A stretch of 64,000 nt of DNA, from positions 145,833 through 209,832 of the forward strand of contig NZ_JAHBGC010000052.1 in NCBI RefSeq assembly GCF_018390645.1. Reading direction: 5' to 3'. A program made the position numbers and the translations under genes. The notes under the pieces are model-generated. The model saw only the letters and a program-made list of their open reading frames with translations. It ran no database searches and had not been told where the DNA came from. Positions 40,851-51,110 of this stretch are shown in pieces. The stretch comes from Ancylobacter dichloromethanicus (GTDB taxonomy: Bacteria; Pseudomonadota; Alphaproteobacteria; Rhizobiales; Xanthobacteraceae). The stretch's first letter is position 1. Each line of letters begins with the position of its first letter.

Positions 40851-41249
40851 ATGTACATCACCCTCAGACCCGGCGAACGCATCTTCCTTAACGGCGCCGT
40901 CATCCGCGTCGATCGTAAGGTGACGATCGAGCTGCTCAACGATGTCGATTTCCTGCTGGAGAACCACGTCCTGCAGGTGGAGGACACCACCACGCCGCTG
41001 CGCCAGCTCTATTTCGTGGTGCAGACCATGCTGATCGAGCCGCGCAAGATGGCGCAGGCGCAGAAGCTGTTCCAGCAGCAGCTGGCCGGGCTGATGGTCT
41101 CGTTCAGCAACGAGTCGATGGCCGCGGCGCTGGCGCAAGTCGGCAGCCTGGTCGAGGCCCATCATTATTTCGACGCGCTGCGCGTCATCCGGCGGCTGTT
41201 CCTGGTCGAGGCCGCCATCCTCGGCACCGGCACGCCGCAGGCCGCCTGA
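40851..41249 (+). CDS. flbT: Flagellin mRNA regulator FlbT
   Basis: A 132-residue protein, MYITLRPGERIFLNGAVIRV, DVDFLLENHVLQVEDTTTPL, YFVVQTMLIEPRKM and VEAHHYFDALRVIRRLF, matching FlbT. FlbT binds the 5' leader of flagellin mRNA and couples flagellin synthesis to hook completion. The likely target here is the leader of the gene at 20566-21819. Confidence 0.95.
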   Translation: MYITLRPGERIFLNGAVIRVDRKVTIELLNDVDFLLENHVLQVEDTTTPLRQLYFVVQTMLIEPRKMAQAQKLFQQQLAGLMVSFSNESMAAALAQVGSLVEAHHYFDALRVIRRLFLVEAAILGTGTPQAA

Positions 41250-41263
41250 TCGGGAGAACCCAG

Positions 41264-41665
41264 ATGTCCGAAGTCAGCGCGCTCGGCGGCGCCACCTCCA
41301 CCGCCGGCACCGCCACCGCGAAGCCCTCGCAGACCTCGCTCGACTACAATGCCTTCCTCCAGCTCCTCATCGCCCAGATGAAGAACCAGGACCCGACGCA
41401 GCCGATGGATTCGTCGCAGTACATGGCGCAGCTCGCCGCCTTCTCGCAGGTGGAGCAGTCGGTGGCGGCGAATGCCAAGCTGGATTCGCTCCTGACCTCC
41501 TCGGCGCTGCAGATCGCCGACGCCGCGGTCGGCCGCACCGTGACCAGCGCCGACGGCACCGTCTCCGGGCGGGTGGAATCGGTGCGCATCACGGCGGAGG
41601 CGCCGATCGCCACCCTGGCCGACGGGCGCGAGGTCACGCTCGGTGCCGGCATCCGGATCGCCTGA
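41264..41665 (+). CDS. flgD: Hook cap / hook assembly protein FlgD
   Basis: A 133-residue protein of the short rhizobial FlgD type. The signature LDYNAFLQLLIAQMKNQDPT, QPMDSSQYMAQLAAFSQVEQ and VGRTVTSADG segments match the conserved N-terminal part of FlgD. The C-terminal Ig-like domain of enterobacterial FlgD is mostly absent. FlgD caps the growing hook. It starts 14 bases past flbT. Confidence 0.93.
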   Translation: MSEVSALGGATSTAGTATAKPSQTSLDYNAFLQLLIAQMKNQDPTQPMDSSQYMAQLAAFSQVEQSVAANAKLDSLLTSSALQIADAAVGRTVTSADGTVSGRVESVRITAEAPIATLADGREVTLGAGIRIA

Positions 41666-41668
41666 GCC

Positions 41669-41935
41669 ATGAACGAGGCTGACGCGCTCGACATCGTCCA
41701 GTCGGCGATCTGGACGATCATCATCGCCTCCGGCCCGGCCGTGGCCGCCGCCATGCTGGTCGGCATCGGCGTGGCGCTGTTCCAGGCGCTGACCCAGGTG
41801 CAAGAGGTCACGCTGACCTTCATCCCCAAGATCATCGCGGTGCTCGTCGTCACCGCCCTGACCGCGACCTTCGTCGGCCAGCAGATTCTTGCCTTCACGC
41901 AGGAGATCTATGGCCGCATCGGCACGGGATTCTAG
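41669..41935 (+). CDS. fliQ: Flagellar export gate protein FliQ
   Basis: An 88-residue protein with two membrane helices. DIVQSAIWTIIIASGPAVAA, LVGIGVALFQALTQVQEVTL and TFIPKIIAVLVVTAL match FliQ. It is a subunit of the FliP-FliQ-FliR gate. It lies 3 bases past flgD and 6 bases before flhA. Confidence 0.95.
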   Translation: MNEADALDIVQSAIWTIIIASGPAVAAAMLVGIGVALFQALTQVQEVTLTFIPKIIAVLVVTALTATFVGQQILAFTQEIYGRIGTGF

Positions 41936-41941
41936 GCGGCC

Positions 41942-44032
41942 ATGAGCGAGGTCGGCATCGCATCACCGATCGTGCGCACTTCGCGCCGGGACATCGGCTT
42001 CGCCGTCGGCATGGTCGCCATTCTGGCGATCCTGTTCCTGCCGATCCCGGCGCCGCTGGTCGATCTCGGCCTGGCGCTCTCCATCGCGCTGTCGGTGCTG
42101 ATCCTGATGGTGACGCTGTGGATCCAGAAGCCGCTCGAATTCTCCTCCTTCCCGACCGTGCTGCTGATCGCCACCCTGCTGCGGCTCGCGCTCGGCATCG
42201 CCACCACCCGGCTCATCCTGTCGGATGGCGGCGATGGCGTGCACGCGGCCGGCCACATTATCAGCGGCTTTGCACAGCTCGTGATGGGCGGCGATTTCGT
42301 GATCGGCATCGTCGTCTTCGCCATCCTGATCACGGTGAACTTCCTCGTCATCACCAAGGGCGCGACGCGCATCGCCGAGGTGGGCGCCCGCTTTACCCTC
42401 GATGCCATCCCCGGCAAGCAGATGGCGATCGACGCCGACCTCAATGCCGGGCTGATCGACGACAAGGAGGCCCAGCGCCGCCGCTATGAGCTGGAGGAGG
42501 AAAGCTCCTTCTTCGGCTCGATGGACGGCGCCTCGAAATTCGTCCGCGGCGAGGCGGTGGCGAGCCTGATCATCATCGCCGTCAACATCTTCGGCGGCAT
42601 CCTGATCGGCGTCACCCGACACGGGCTTGCATTGTCGGACGCCGCCGACGTCTTCACCCGCCTGTCGGTGGGCGACGGTCTGGTCTCGCAGATCCCGGCG
42701 CTCATCATTTCGCTTGCCGCCGGCCTGCTGGTGTCCAAGGGCGGCACGCGCGGCTCGGCGGAGAAGGCGATTTTCGGCCAGCTCGGCGCCTATCCGCGCG
42801 CGCTCTATGTCGCCTCAGGCCTGATGCTCGGCCTCGCGCTGGTGCCCGGCCTGCCGCTGCTGCCATTCGCCACGCTGGGCGGATTGATGGCTTTCGTCGC
42901 CTACAAGGTGCCGTTGCATCTGGCCCGGCAGAAGGCCGAGGACGCCGCGCGCGAAGCCGCGCAGCAGAAGCAGGACGATGCCGAGACCGAGGCGAAGGAT
43001 TCGGTGAAGGAATCACTGCGCTCGGCCGAGGTGGAGATCGCCGTCGGCAAACAGCTCGCCACCGTATTGCTGCGCAATCCGGCCGAACTCGCGCATCGCA
43101 TCGGCAAGATGCGGCGCAAATTCGCCGAACGCTATGGCTTTGTGGTGCCCGACATCAAGGTCGGCGAGGCGCTCGCCCTGCCGTCCAAGAGCTACCAGAT
43201 CCGCATGCACGGCACCGCCGTCGCCAGCCAGGAGATGCGGATCGGCGAGATGATGGTCGTCGTCGGCGACGGGCCGGGCCCGGACGTTCCCGGTGACGAG
43301 ACCCGCGAGCCGGCCTTCGGCATGAAGGCGCTCTGGGTGTCGGATTCCTACGCTGCCGAGGTCAAGCGCGAAGGGTTTACGCCGATCGACGCGATGTCGA
43401 TCGTCCTCACCCATCTCAGCGAGGCGGTGTCGAACAACCTCTCGCAGCTCCTGTCCTACAAGGCGATGCGTGCCCTGCTCGACCGGCTCGACCCTGAATA
43501 CAAGCGGCTGATCGAGGATATCTGCCCGGCACAGATTTCCCATTCCGGGCTTCAGGCGGTGCTGAAGCTGCTGCTGGCCGAGCGTGTCTCGATCCGCAAC
43601 CTGCACCTGATCCTGGAAGCGGTCGCCGAGATCGTGCCGCATGCCCGTCGCACCGAGCATGTGGTGGAACATGTGCGCATGCGCATGGCGCAGCAGATTT
43701 GCGGCGATCTTTCCGAGGGCGGCGTGCTTCGGGTGCTGCGTCTCGGCGGCAAATGGGACCTCACCTTTCACGAGAGCCTGAAGCGCGACGCCAAGGGTGA
43801 GGCGGTGGAGTTCGACATCGACCCGCGCCTGGTGGAACAGTTCGGCACCGAGGCGTCCGCCGTCATCCGCGAGAAGATGCGTGGTTCCGGCACCTTCGCA
43901 CTGCTCACCGCGCCGGACGCGCGACCCTATGTGCGGATGATCGTCGAGCGGATGTTCCCCTCGCTGCCGGTGCTCTCCCATGTCGAGATCGCGCGCGGCG
44001 TCGAAGTAACCTCGCTCGGGGCGATATCGTGA
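41942..44032 (+). CDS. flhA: Flagellar export gate protein FlhA
   Basis: A 696-residue protein: about eight N-terminal membrane helices (20-330) and a C-terminal cytoplasmic substrate-docking domain. Conserved segments include [40 protein letters not shown]-like sequence, [20 protein letters not shown] and [20 protein letters not shown]. It forms the nonameric export-gate ring. The stop overlaps the fliR GTG. Confidence 0.97.
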   Translation: MSEVGIASPIVRTSRRDIGFAVGMVAILAILFLPIPAPLVDLGLALSIALSVLILMVTLWIQKPLEFSSFPTVLLIATLLRLALGIATTRLILSDGGDGVHAAGHIISGFAQLVMGGDFVIGIVVFAILITVNFLVITKGATRIAEVGARFTLDAIPGKQMAIDADLNAGLIDDKEAQRRRYELEEESSFFGSMDGASKFVRGEAVASLIIIAVNIFGGILIGVTRHGLALSDAADVFTRLSVGDGLVSQIPALIISLAAGLLVSKGGTRGSAEKAIFGQLGAYPRALYVASGLMLGLALVPGLPLLPFATLGGLMAFVAYKVPLHLARQKAEDAAREAAQQKQDDAETEAKDSVKESLRSAEVEIAVGKQLATVLLRNPAELAHRIGKMRRKFAERYGFVVPDIKVGEALALPSKSYQIRMHGTAVASQEMRIGEMMVVVGDGPGPDVPGDETREPAFGMKALWVSDSYAAEVKREGFTPIDAMSIVLTHLSEAVSNNLSQLLSYKAMRALLDRLDPEYKRLIEDICPAQISHSGLQAVLKLLLAERVSIRNLHLILEAVAEIVPHARRTEHVVEHVRMRMAQQICGDLSEGGVLRVLRLGGKWDLTFHESLKRDAKGEAVEFDIDPRLVEQFGTEASAVIREKMRGSGTFALLTAPDARPYVRMIVERMFPSLPVLSHVEIARGVEVTSLGAIS

Positions 44033-44787
44033 TCACGGAGGCGCAGGCGCTCGTGCTGCCGGCCTTCTTCGTCTTCTGCCGGGTCGGCGCCTGCCTGATG
44101 CTGATGCCGGTGTTCTCCAGTTCGCGCCTGCCGATGCAGGTGCGCCTGTTCCTCGCCATCGGGCTTTCCCTCGCGCTGACGCCGCTTTTGTCCGAGCCGA
44201 TCCTGGCCATGATAGCCGGGCGCTCGCAGGCCGGCATTCTGCTGGCAGCTGCCGGCGAACTCGCCACGGGCGGCATTATCGGGCTGCTGGCCCGCTGCTT
44301 CTTCTTCGCGCTGCAGACCCTGATGACCGCCGCGGCACAGTCGGTCGGCCTCGCCACCCCCTCCAGCATGGTGGTGGAGCCGGAAGACGGTCAAATGCCG
44401 GAGATCGCCACGCTGCTGTCGCTGGCCGCCATGATCCTGCTGCTGGTCAGCGGCCAGCATTGGGAACTGGTGCGGGCGGTCGTTGAATCCTACACGCGGC
44501 TGCCGCCCGGCGGCACCCTCCAGTCGGGGATGACGCTCGGGCTCTATGTCGACCGTCTGACGGACACGTTTTCGCTGGCGTTGCGGCTGGCGAGCCCGTT
44601 CCTCATCTATTCCGTGGTGGTGAATTTCGCTGTCGGCCTGACCAACAAGCTGGTGCCGCAGATCCCGGTCTACTTCATCGCCATGCCGGCGGTGACGGCG
44701 GGCGGGCTGCTCCTGCTCTACGCGGTCGCCGGCGACCTGCTGACGAAGTTCTCGGAAGCTTTTGCCAGTTGGCTGGCGGCGGGCTGA
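44029..44787 (+). CDS. fliR: Flagellar export gate protein FliR
   Basis: A 252-residue protein with six membrane helices: [59 protein letters not shown] and [20 protein letters not shown] are typical. It completes the FliP-FliQ-FliR gate. It starts with a GTG at 44029 that overlaps the flhA stop (GTGA). Confidence 0.95.
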   Translation: MITEAQALVLPAFFVFCRVGACLMLMPVFSSSRLPMQVRLFLAIGLSLALTPLLSEPILAMIAGRSQAGILLAAAGELATGGIIGLLARCFFFALQTLMTAAAQSVGLATPSSMVVEPEDGQMPEIATLLSLAAMILLLVSGQHWELVRAVVESYTRLPPGGTLQSGMTLGLYVDRLTDTFSLALRLASPFLIYSVVVNFAVGLTNKLVPQIPVYFIAMPAVTAGGLLLLYAVAGDLLTKFSEAFASWLAAG

Positions 44788-44790
44788 ACC

Positions 44791-45192
44791 ATGCCAGGCC
44801 AGCATCGCAAATGCCGACGCATCGAGGACGTGCAGCGCCAGCTGCATCGGCGCGCCGAGGCCGAACTGGCCCGGCTGGAGCGTGCGCTGGAGGCAGCCGC
44901 TGTGGAGCGGCGCGACATCTTCGCCGTCATGAACAACGAGACCTTCGCGCCCGTCGTGGTTGCTGCCGCCGCCCGCCGGCTGCGGGTGATCGATGAGGCG
45001 ATGGCCCGGCTGCGCCGGGAGGCCGACGCGCAGCGCGCACGTACGCTGGAAGCGGCGATGCGGCTCAAGCACGCCGAGCGCCTGACCGAAAGTGCCGACC
45101 GGCAGGCGAGGGCGCAGAGCGAGCGTTCCGCGCTCGACGAAGCGCTGGAGGCGGCGATCGCCCGCGGCTGCGCAAGCTTCCCGCCAGCCTGA
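44791..45192 (+). CDS. FliJ-like coiled-coil export protein
   Basis: A 133-residue, highly charged protein that is almost all helix: QLHRRAEAELARLERALEAA, MARLRREADAQRARTLEAAM and ESADRQARAQSERSALDEAL, with a short strand-like break (FAPVVVAAAARRLR). Size, charge pattern and location between fliR and flgJ fit a FliJ-type export stalk protein, which is otherwise missing from the locus. Sequence similarity within FliJ is always weak, so this is a probable call only. Confidence 0.6.
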   Translation: MPGQHRKCRRIEDVQRQLHRRAEAELARLERALEAAAVERRDIFAVMNNETFAPVVVAAAARRLRVIDEAMARLRREADAQRARTLEAAMRLKHAERLTESADRQARAQSERSALDEALEAAIARGCASFPPA

Positions 45193-45232
45193 CCTGACAT
45201 CGTGTTGTCATCGCAGAAACCCGGTGCCTTCC

Positions 45233-45706
45233 ATGAGCATCCAGCCTCCGTCCGACCTTCTTCTCGACGTGATGAACGCCGGCGACCCGCAAAAGGCGCA
45301 GGCCATCGCCGCACGGTTGCGGCAGGCGTCCGCGTCGGCGCCGGCGAACGCGGCGGCCTTCGACGAGGCCCTCGCCGAGGCGACGCCCGTGCGCGAGCCT
45401 GGTGCCGATCCCGTCTCGTCTCTCGGCAGCGTGTCGGCGACGACGCTCGCCAACGCGACCGCGCTCACGGAGCGGCAGGACACGGCCGTATCGCCCGCCT
45501 TCCGCCGCTTCGAGGCGATGGCGCTCGGCGGTTTCATCGAGCAGATTCTGCCGAAGGCGTCCGCCTCGCTCTACGGCTCCGGCACCGCCGGTCAGATATG
45601 GCGCTCCATGCTGGCCGAGCGGATTGCCGATCAGGTCACCCTCGGTGGCGGCATCGGCCTCGCCCAGCGCATCGCCGCCGCATCCACGAGGCGGGACGCC
45701 TCATGA
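45233..45706 (+). CDS. flgJ: FlgJ-like rod-binding protein (rod-cap domain only)
   Basis: A 157-residue protein whose C-terminal half is the rod-binding domain of FlgJ: FRRFEAMALGGFIEQILPKA, SGTAGQIWRSMLAERIADQV and GGIGLAQRIAA. The N-terminal half is Ala-rich. The peptidoglycan hydrolase domain of enterobacterial FlgJ is absent, as usual in alphaproteobacteria; the lytic transglycosylase at 12921 probably supplies that activity. The ATG at 45233 is preceded by a 40-base gap; its stop overlaps the next ATG. Confidence 0.88.
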   Translation: MSIQPPSDLLLDVMNAGDPQKAQAIAARLRQASASAPANAAAFDEALAEATPVREPGADPVSSLGSVSATTLANATALTERQDTAVSPAFRRFEAMALGGFIEQILPKASASLYGSGTAGQIWRSMLAERIADQVTLGGGIGLAQRIAAASTRRDAS

Positions 45707-46068
45707 GCGCGGATGCCGCCGTCCGGACGATGCATGGGCTGCTTGATCGGCTGGAAGAGGCCGTCGCCGAGGAGACCCTCGCCCTCACGCAGCGCCGGCT
45801 GATCGACTTCGACGAGGTCAATCGCCGCAAGAGCCGCAGCCTGCTCGAACTGAGCCGTGCCGTGCGCAGCCTGCCCGACACGGTGGACAGCGGGCTGACG
45901 GACCGGCTGAAGGTGCTTCGAGCCGCCCTGCAGCGCAACAGCGACCTGCTGCAATTCCATCTTGTCGCCGCCCAGCACGTGACCGCCATTCTCGGCGACG
46001 CGCTGCGCGAGACCGAGTCCGACGGCACCTATTCGGCCGCCACGGCGACGAGGCGGGACCCGGCATGA
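45703..46068 (+). CDS. FlgN-like flagellar export chaperone
   Basis: A 121-residue helical protein: LLDRLEEAVAEETLALTQRR, DFDEVNRRKSRSLLELSRAV and LKVLRAALQRNSDLLQFHLV. The pattern of an N-terminal helix with an acidic pair, a D-x-x-x-N-x-x-K turn and long C-terminal helices fits FlgN, the chaperone for FlgK and FlgL. The call rests on architecture and neighbours. It overlaps flgJ and the next gene by 4 bases each. Confidence 0.6.
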   Translation: MSADAAVRTMHGLLDRLEEAVAEETLALTQRRLIDFDEVNRRKSRSLLELSRAVRSLPDTVDSGLTDRLKVLRAALQRNSDLLQFHLVAAQHVTAILGDALRETESDGTYSAATATRRDPA

Positions 46069-46580
46069 CGCGTGTCCTTTTCATCGGCCTGTGGGTCTGC
46101 CTGATCACGCTGCTGGCGAGCTATGGCGGCGTCTACTGGATGACGGGAACGTCCCCCGGTTCGGACGAAAAGCCCTACCTGGCTGGCCTCGAATATCGCC
46201 GCCTCGAGCCGATCACCGTGCCGATGATCATCGACGGAACGGTGCGCGGCTATGTCGTCGCCAAGCTGGTGTTCACCGCCGATGCGGAGGCGCTGCACCA
46301 ACTGGCCATCGAGCCGCAGATCTTCGTCACGCATCGCGCGTTTGATGAGATCTATACAAACGGCCGCGTCGAGTTCGGCAAGTTGTCTAAGTATAATCTC
46401 GCCGAAATGATGGATAACATTAAGAATAAATCTAACGAAGGTCTGAATGGTCCGCTCGTGCAGGAGGTTCTCGTCGACAGCATCAACTATGTCGACAAGG
46501 CCGAAATTCGTTCCCTTGCCAGCACTTCCGCCGGCCGGACGAAGCCCGCGACCGCCAAGGCCGAGCCCTCAACGCATTGA
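46065..46580 (+). CDS. FliL-like membrane protein at the end of the flagellar arm
   Basis: A 171-residue protein with an N-terminal membrane helix (about 5-25) and a periplasmic domain (VPMIIDGTVRGYVVAKLVFT, EIYTNGRVEFGKLSK, LVQEVLVDSINYVDKAEIRS). Layout resembles FliL but it is divergent from the FliL at 22874. A clear patch of AT-rich, rarely used codons lies at 46376-46450 (for example TCT, AAT, ATT, AAA). The last gene before the chemoreceptor. A stator- or motor-related role is inferred from location. Confidence 0.6.
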   Translation: MTRVLFIGLWVCLITLLASYGGVYWMTGTSPGSDEKPYLAGLEYRRLEPITVPMIIDGTVRGYVVAKLVFTADAEALHQLAIEPQIFVTHRAFDEIYTNGRVEFGKLSKYNLAEMMDNIKNKSNEGLNGPLVQEVLVDSINYVDKAEIRSLASTSAGRTKPATAKAEPSTH

Positions 46581-46601
46581 TCAGGATCATCGGGAACTGA
46601 A

Positions 46602-48275
46602 ATGAATATCACCGGTAAAATCTACACGATCGTCGCCGTTCTCGGCCTGACGACTGCGCTCGTCGGCGGCATATCTTTCTATACGCTGGTGCATGAATCC
46701 ACGCTCTCCGAAGAGCTGGATCTGCTGCATCGCGAGTCCTTCCTCGCCGAGCGTATCAACGGCCTGGTCAGCACCGTGGTGATGGACGCGCGCGGCATCT
46801 ACATGTCTGAGGACGCGGAGACCGCGAAGCCTTTCGTCGCCGGCATGACACGCAGTCTCGATCAGCTGCGCGACACCTTGGCCGAGAGTGTGGCGGCGGA
46901 GGAAGCCGGCGCCCGCAGCAGCTTCGCTCCGGTCGCCAAGGACCTCGAGCAGTTCATTGCTTTCCGCAGCGAGACCGTTCGCCTTGCTACCGATGAAGGT
47001 CCCCAGGCGGCGAACGTCCAGGGCAACAACGAGGCCAATCGCGCCAACCGCAAGGCGTTGCAGGCGTCGCTCGGCGAGCATGTCGAGCAGCTGCGCCAGC
47101 TTACCGCTCCCCTGCGCCAGGAGTTCAAGGCCTCGGCTGCCTGGGCCGAGAGCTTTATCCTTGTCGCGACATTGCTCGGCCTTCTAATCGGTATCAGCAC
47201 AGCGCTCTACATTGGCGTGGTCACGCTGAGCCGCCCCATCCGCCGCGTCATCGATACGGTCCAGACGGTTGCCACCGGCAATCTCGACGTCGAGATCGAG
47301 GCCAATACGGGCAAGGATGAAATTGGCGAACTGTGGCGTTCGACCGGCGAACTTCTGGGCACGCTCAAGGAAGCCGAGAAGCTGCGCGAGGAGCAGAGCA
47401 CAGCCGCCCAGCGTGCCGAGATCGAGAAACGCGAAGCCATGCGCGAACTCGCCGATCGCTTTGACAGCGAGGTGTCGGGTGTGGTCCGCACCGTCGCCGC
47501 CGCGGTGACCCAGCTCGAGAATTCGGCCGCCAGCATGAGTTCGTCGGCTGACGAGACCAGCCGCCAGTCGACCGTCGTCGCCGCTGCCGCCGAGCAGGCC
47601 ACCGGCAACGTCCAGATCGCTGCCTCTGCCGCCGAGGAACTCGCCGCCTCGGTCCGCGAGATCGGTCAGCAGGTCTCCGTCGCCGCCAAGATCGCCGGCG
47701 AGGCCACCGACCAGGCCACCGGAACCGCTGACGTGGTGCGCGGCCTCGCCACCAGCGCCCAGCGCATCGGGCAGGTGGTGAACCTGATCACCGACATCGC
47801 CTCGCAGACGAATCTGCTGGCGCTCAACGCCACCATCGAGGCGGCGCGCGCCGGCGAGGCCGGCCGCGGCTTCGCGGTGGTCGCCATGGAGGTGAAGACC
47901 CTCGCCGAGCAGACCTCGAAGGCGACGGACGAGATCTCCTCGCAGATCGCCGCCGTCCAGGGCGCGACCAATGACGTGGTGAAGGCGATCGAGAACATCT
48001 CCGGCACCATCCGTCGCATCGACGAGATTTCCGCAGCCATCGCCACCTCGATCGACGAGCAGGGCGTCGCCACCGGCGAGATCGCGCAGAATGTGCACCA
48101 GGCCGCGCAGGGGACCCAGGAAGTGTCTTCGAGCATCTCGTCCGTGAGCACCGCAGCCGCCGATACCGGCCGTGCGTCCAGCGAGATCGTGCGCTCCGCC
48201 GCCGACCTGTCGACCCAGGCCACCCGCCTGCGGTCGCAGTTCGACACCTTCATCGAGCGTATCCGCGCCGCGTGA
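46602..48275 (+). CDS. Transmembrane methyl-accepting chemotaxis protein
   Basis: A 557-residue chemoreceptor: membrane helix 1 (about 9-29), a periplasmic four-helix-bundle-like sensor (30-185), membrane helix 2 (about 187-208), a HAMP domain ([20 protein letters not shown]) and a signalling domain with [20 protein letters not shown] and [20 protein letters not shown]. The helical-bundle sensor and the lack of a PAS or CACHE domain fit the 4HB family. It immediately precedes cheA, so it may feed the che operon, although 150 bases separate them. Confidence 0.94.
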   Translation: MNITGKIYTIVAVLGLTTALVGGISFYTLVHESTLSEELDLLHRESFLAERINGLVSTVVMDARGIYMSEDAETAKPFVAGMTRSLDQLRDTLAESVAAEEAGARSSFAPVAKDLEQFIAFRSETVRLATDEGPQAANVQGNNEANRANRKALQASLGEHVEQLRQLTAPLRQEFKASAAWAESFILVATLLGLLIGISTALYIGVVTLSRPIRRVIDTVQTVATGNLDVEIEANTGKDEIGELWRSTGELLGTLKEAEKLREEQSTAAQRAEIEKREAMRELADRFDSEVSGVVRTVAAAVTQLENSAASMSSSADETSRQSTVVAAAAEQATGNVQIAASAAEELAASVREIGQQVSVAAKIAGEATDQATGTADVVRGLATSAQRIGQVVNLITDIASQTNLLALNATIEAARAGEAGRGFAVVAMEVKTLAEQTSKATDEISSQIAAVQGATNDVVKAIENISGTIRRIDEISAAIATSIDEQGVATGEIAQNVHQAAQGTQEVSSSISSVSTAAADTGRASSEIVRSAADLSTQATRLRSQFDTFIERIRAA

Positions 48276-48425
48276 GCCGCGACGCCCGAGAACGGGAGCC
48301 GATCGGTAAATCGACCCCCGCATTTCTGACAGAGAACGCTTCTCCGAACCGCCTGCGGCGCAGTCAGTTCGGAATGCGCTCTCCCCTCACGCGCTGTCCC
48401 CGTCGCCCGATCCGAGTGCAAGCCA

Positions 48426-51110
48426 ATGGATGATCTGCTCCGCGAATTCCTGACGGAAACCTCAGAAAGCCTCGATGTGGTCGATATCGAGCTGCTCAAG
48501 CTCGAGACCGATCCCAACAACCGGGACATTCTCAACAGCATCTTCCGCCTCGTTCACACCATCAAGGGAACGTGCGGCTTCATCGGGCTGGTTCGGCTCG
48601 CCAATCTCGCCCATGCGGCGGAGACGCTGATGGACGAGTTCCGCAACGGTCGGCCGGTCGGGGGTGAGGCGGTAGGGCTGATCCTGTCGTCGATCGACCG
48701 GATCAAGGACATCCTGGCCGCTATCGAGCGCAATGACGGCGTGGAACCGGAAGGCTCGGACGAGGATCTCGTCGCGCTGCTGGAGGCCGAGGTCGCCCGG
48801 GAACTGCCCGATATCGCCTTCGGTGCCGCGCCACTGGCGGTCGAGGCACCGGCGCCCGTACCGGCGCCGCCCGCGGAGGAGCGGTCGCTGGCACCCGGGG
48901 AAGTCTCGCTCGACGAGCTTGAGCGCATTTTCCGCCAGACGGAAATCGAGATCACGCTACCCGCCAGGCAGGTTGCGCCCGACAAGGAGGCCGCGCCTGC
49001 GCAGAAACGCAGCGATACCCCGACCGCCGATGCAGGCTCGGTGGCGACGCAGACCATCCGCGTCAACGTCTCCACCCTCGAACAGCTCATGACGATGGTC
49101 TCGGAGTTGGTGCTGACACGCAACCAGCTGTTGGAGATCGCCCGTCGCACCGAGGACGGCGACTACAAGGTCTCGCTGCAGCGCCTCTCCAACGTGACGG
49201 GCGAATTGCAGGACGTGGTCATGCGCACCCGCATGCAGCCGGTGGGCAATGCCTGGCAGAAGCTGCCGCGCATCGTGCGCGATCTGGCGCAGGAACTGGG
49301 CAAGCAGATCGAGCTGGAACAGTACGGGGCCGATACCGAGCTTGACCGCCAGCTTCTCGACCAGATCAAGGATCCGCTCACCCACATGGTGCGCAATTCC
49401 GCCGATCATGGCTTGGAAACGCCGGAAACGCGGCGTCGCGCCGGCAAGCCGGAAAAGGGCACCATCCGGCTGTCCGCCTATCATGAGGGCGGGCATGTCA
49501 TCATCGAGATATCCGACGACGGGCGCGGCCTGGACATCGCCCGCATCAAATCGAAGGCCATCGCCAACGGGCTGTGCACGGAGGCGGAAGCCGCGCGCAT
49601 GAGCGAGGCGCAGCTGTTCCGCTACATCTTCCACGCCGGCTTCTCGACCGCCGAGGCGGTGACCAGCGTTTCCGGGCGCGGGGTCGGCATGGATGTGGTC
49701 CGCTGCAATATCGAGGCGATCGGCGGCACCGTCGACCTGCGCTCGAAGGCGGGGCAGGGCACAACCTTCATCATCAAGATTCCGCTCACTCTGGCGATCG
49801 TTCCCGCTCTTATCGTCGAGGCATCGGGCGAGCGTTTCGCGCTGCCGCAGTCGGTCGTTCTGGAACTGGTCCACATCCGGCCCGGCTCGGAACACTCGAT
49901 CCGCCGCATCAACGGGCGGCCGGTCCTGTGCCTGCGCGAGCAGTTGCTGCCGATCGTCGAACTCGGCGGCGCGCTCGGTCTGCGCGAAGCCGGCGCCAAG
50001 GACGCGCTCGCCGCGCCGGCCAGCGAACTGATCGCGGTGATGAATGTCGGCACATTGCAGTTCGGCGTCGTGGTCGATGCCGTCTCCCACACCGAGGAAA
50101 TCGTCGTGAAGCCGCTGGCGGCGATGCTGCGCCACGTCGCGATGATTTCCGGCAGCACCATTCTCGGCGACGGGCGGGTGATCATGATCGTCGATCCCAA
50201 CGGCCTCGCCCAGCATGCCGCAGCCGGGTCGGACAAGCTCGGCCATACCGACGCCGCGCACGGTGCGCAGGCGGCGCATGGCGACCCGAAAACCTCGCTG
50301 CTGCTGTTGCGCGCGGGTCCGCAGGGTATCAAGGCGGTGCCGCTCTCGCTCGTCACCCGGCTTGAGGAACTTCAGGCCCAGGACATCGAGGAACTGGACG
50401 GGCGGCCGGTGGTGCAGTATCGCGGCGCCCTCATCCCGCTTGTCTACGCCCATGCGCAGGTCGAGCGGCGCGAGAGCGGGCGCCAGCCGCTGCTCATCTT
50501 CAGCGATGGGCCGCGCACCATCGGCCTCGTGGTCGACGAGATCGTGGACATCGTGGAAACCGATCTCGACTTCCAGCTCGCCTCCGGCGCGCCGGACGTG
50601 GTCGGCGCGGCAATCATCAACGGCATTGCCACCGAGGTGCTGGATGTCGGCCACTTCATGGCGGCGGCATTTGGCGACTGGTCCGAAGTGAGCCGTCCCG
50701 TCGGGACGCGGCATCACCGCCTGCTGCTGGTGGACGACAACCTCTTCTACCGCTCGATGCTCGAACCCCTGCTTAAGGGCAATGGCTACGCCGTCACGGC
50801 GTGCCGCACCGGCGGCGAGGCACTGGAGTTGCTCAACAGCCGGCATGACTTCGTGGCGGTCGTAAGCAGCATTGGCATGGGCGAGCCCGCAGCGGGCGAA
50901 CTCGACGGGTTCAGCCTCGCCGAGGCGATACGCAACGCCCCCGGACGTGCGGACCTCCCGATTATCGGCCTCGCCACTCAGAGCGGACCGGACCTGATCG
51001 AACGAGGCCGCCGGGTCGGGTTCACCGATTACGTCGCGAAATCGGACCGCTCGGGCCTGATCGCAGCCCTCAACGAATTCATCCGTAACGACCATCGGGA
51101 GGCAGCATGA
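48426..51110 (+). CDS. cheA: Chemotaxis histidine kinase CheA with duplicated CheW-like domain and degenerate receiver
   Basis: An 894-residue CheA. Hpt domain (1-110) with phosphorylatable His44 in LVHTIKGTCGF; an acidic/proline linker; dimerisation domain (about 205-270); HATPase_c with NSADHGLETPE, DDGRGLD and GRGVGMDVV; a CheW-like domain (about 450-590); a second CheW-like domain (about 620-745); and a C-terminal receiver (about 760-890). The receiver keeps the VDDN acidic pair and the lysine of VAKSD, but the phosphoacceptor site reads VVSSIGM, with Ser815 where Asp is expected. The start of cheW overlaps its stop. Confidence 0.95.
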   Translation: MDDLLREFLTETSESLDVVDIELLKLETDPNNRDILNSIFRLVHTIKGTCGFIGLVRLANLAHAAETLMDEFRNGRPVGGEAVGLILSSIDRIKDILAAIERNDGVEPEGSDEDLVALLEAEVARELPDIAFGAAPLAVEAPAPVPAPPAEERSLAPGEVSLDELERIFRQTEIEITLPARQVAPDKEAAPAQKRSDTPTADAGSVATQTIRVNVSTLEQLMTMVSELVLTRNQLLEIARRTEDGDYKVSLQRLSNVTGELQDVVMRTRMQPVGNAWQKLPRIVRDLAQELGKQIELEQYGADTELDRQLLDQIKDPLTHMVRNSADHGLETPETRRRAGKPEKGTIRLSAYHEGGHVIIEISDDGRGLDIARIKSKAIANGLCTEAEAARMSEAQLFRYIFHAGFSTAEAVTSVSGRGVGMDVVRCNIEAIGGTVDLRSKAGQGTTFIIKIPLTLAIVPALIVEASGERFALPQSVVLELVHIRPGSEHSIRRINGRPVLCLREQLLPIVELGGALGLREAGAKDALAAPASELIAVMNVGTLQFGVVVDAVSHTEEIVVKPLAAMLRHVAMISGSTILGDGRVIMIVDPNGLAQHAAAGSDKLGHTDAAHGAQAAHGDPKTSLLLLRAGPQGIKAVPLSLVTRLEELQAQDIEELDGRPVVQYRGALIPLVYAHAQVERRESGRQPLLIFSDGPRTIGLVVDEIVDIVETDLDFQLASGAPDVVGAAIINGIATEVLDVGHFMAAAFGDWSEVSRPVGTRHHRLLLVDDNLFYRSMLEPLLKGNGYAVTACRTGGEALELLNSRHDFVAVVSSIGMGEPAAGELDGFSLAEAIRNAPGRADLPIIGLATQSGPDLIERGRRVGFTDYVAKSDRSGLIAALNEFIRNDHREAA

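Noticed and set aside
41264-41665. Possible truncation of flgD (133 codons)
   Set aside because: Short FlgD proteins of about this length are normal in rhizobia, and the flanking genes are intact and closely spaced.
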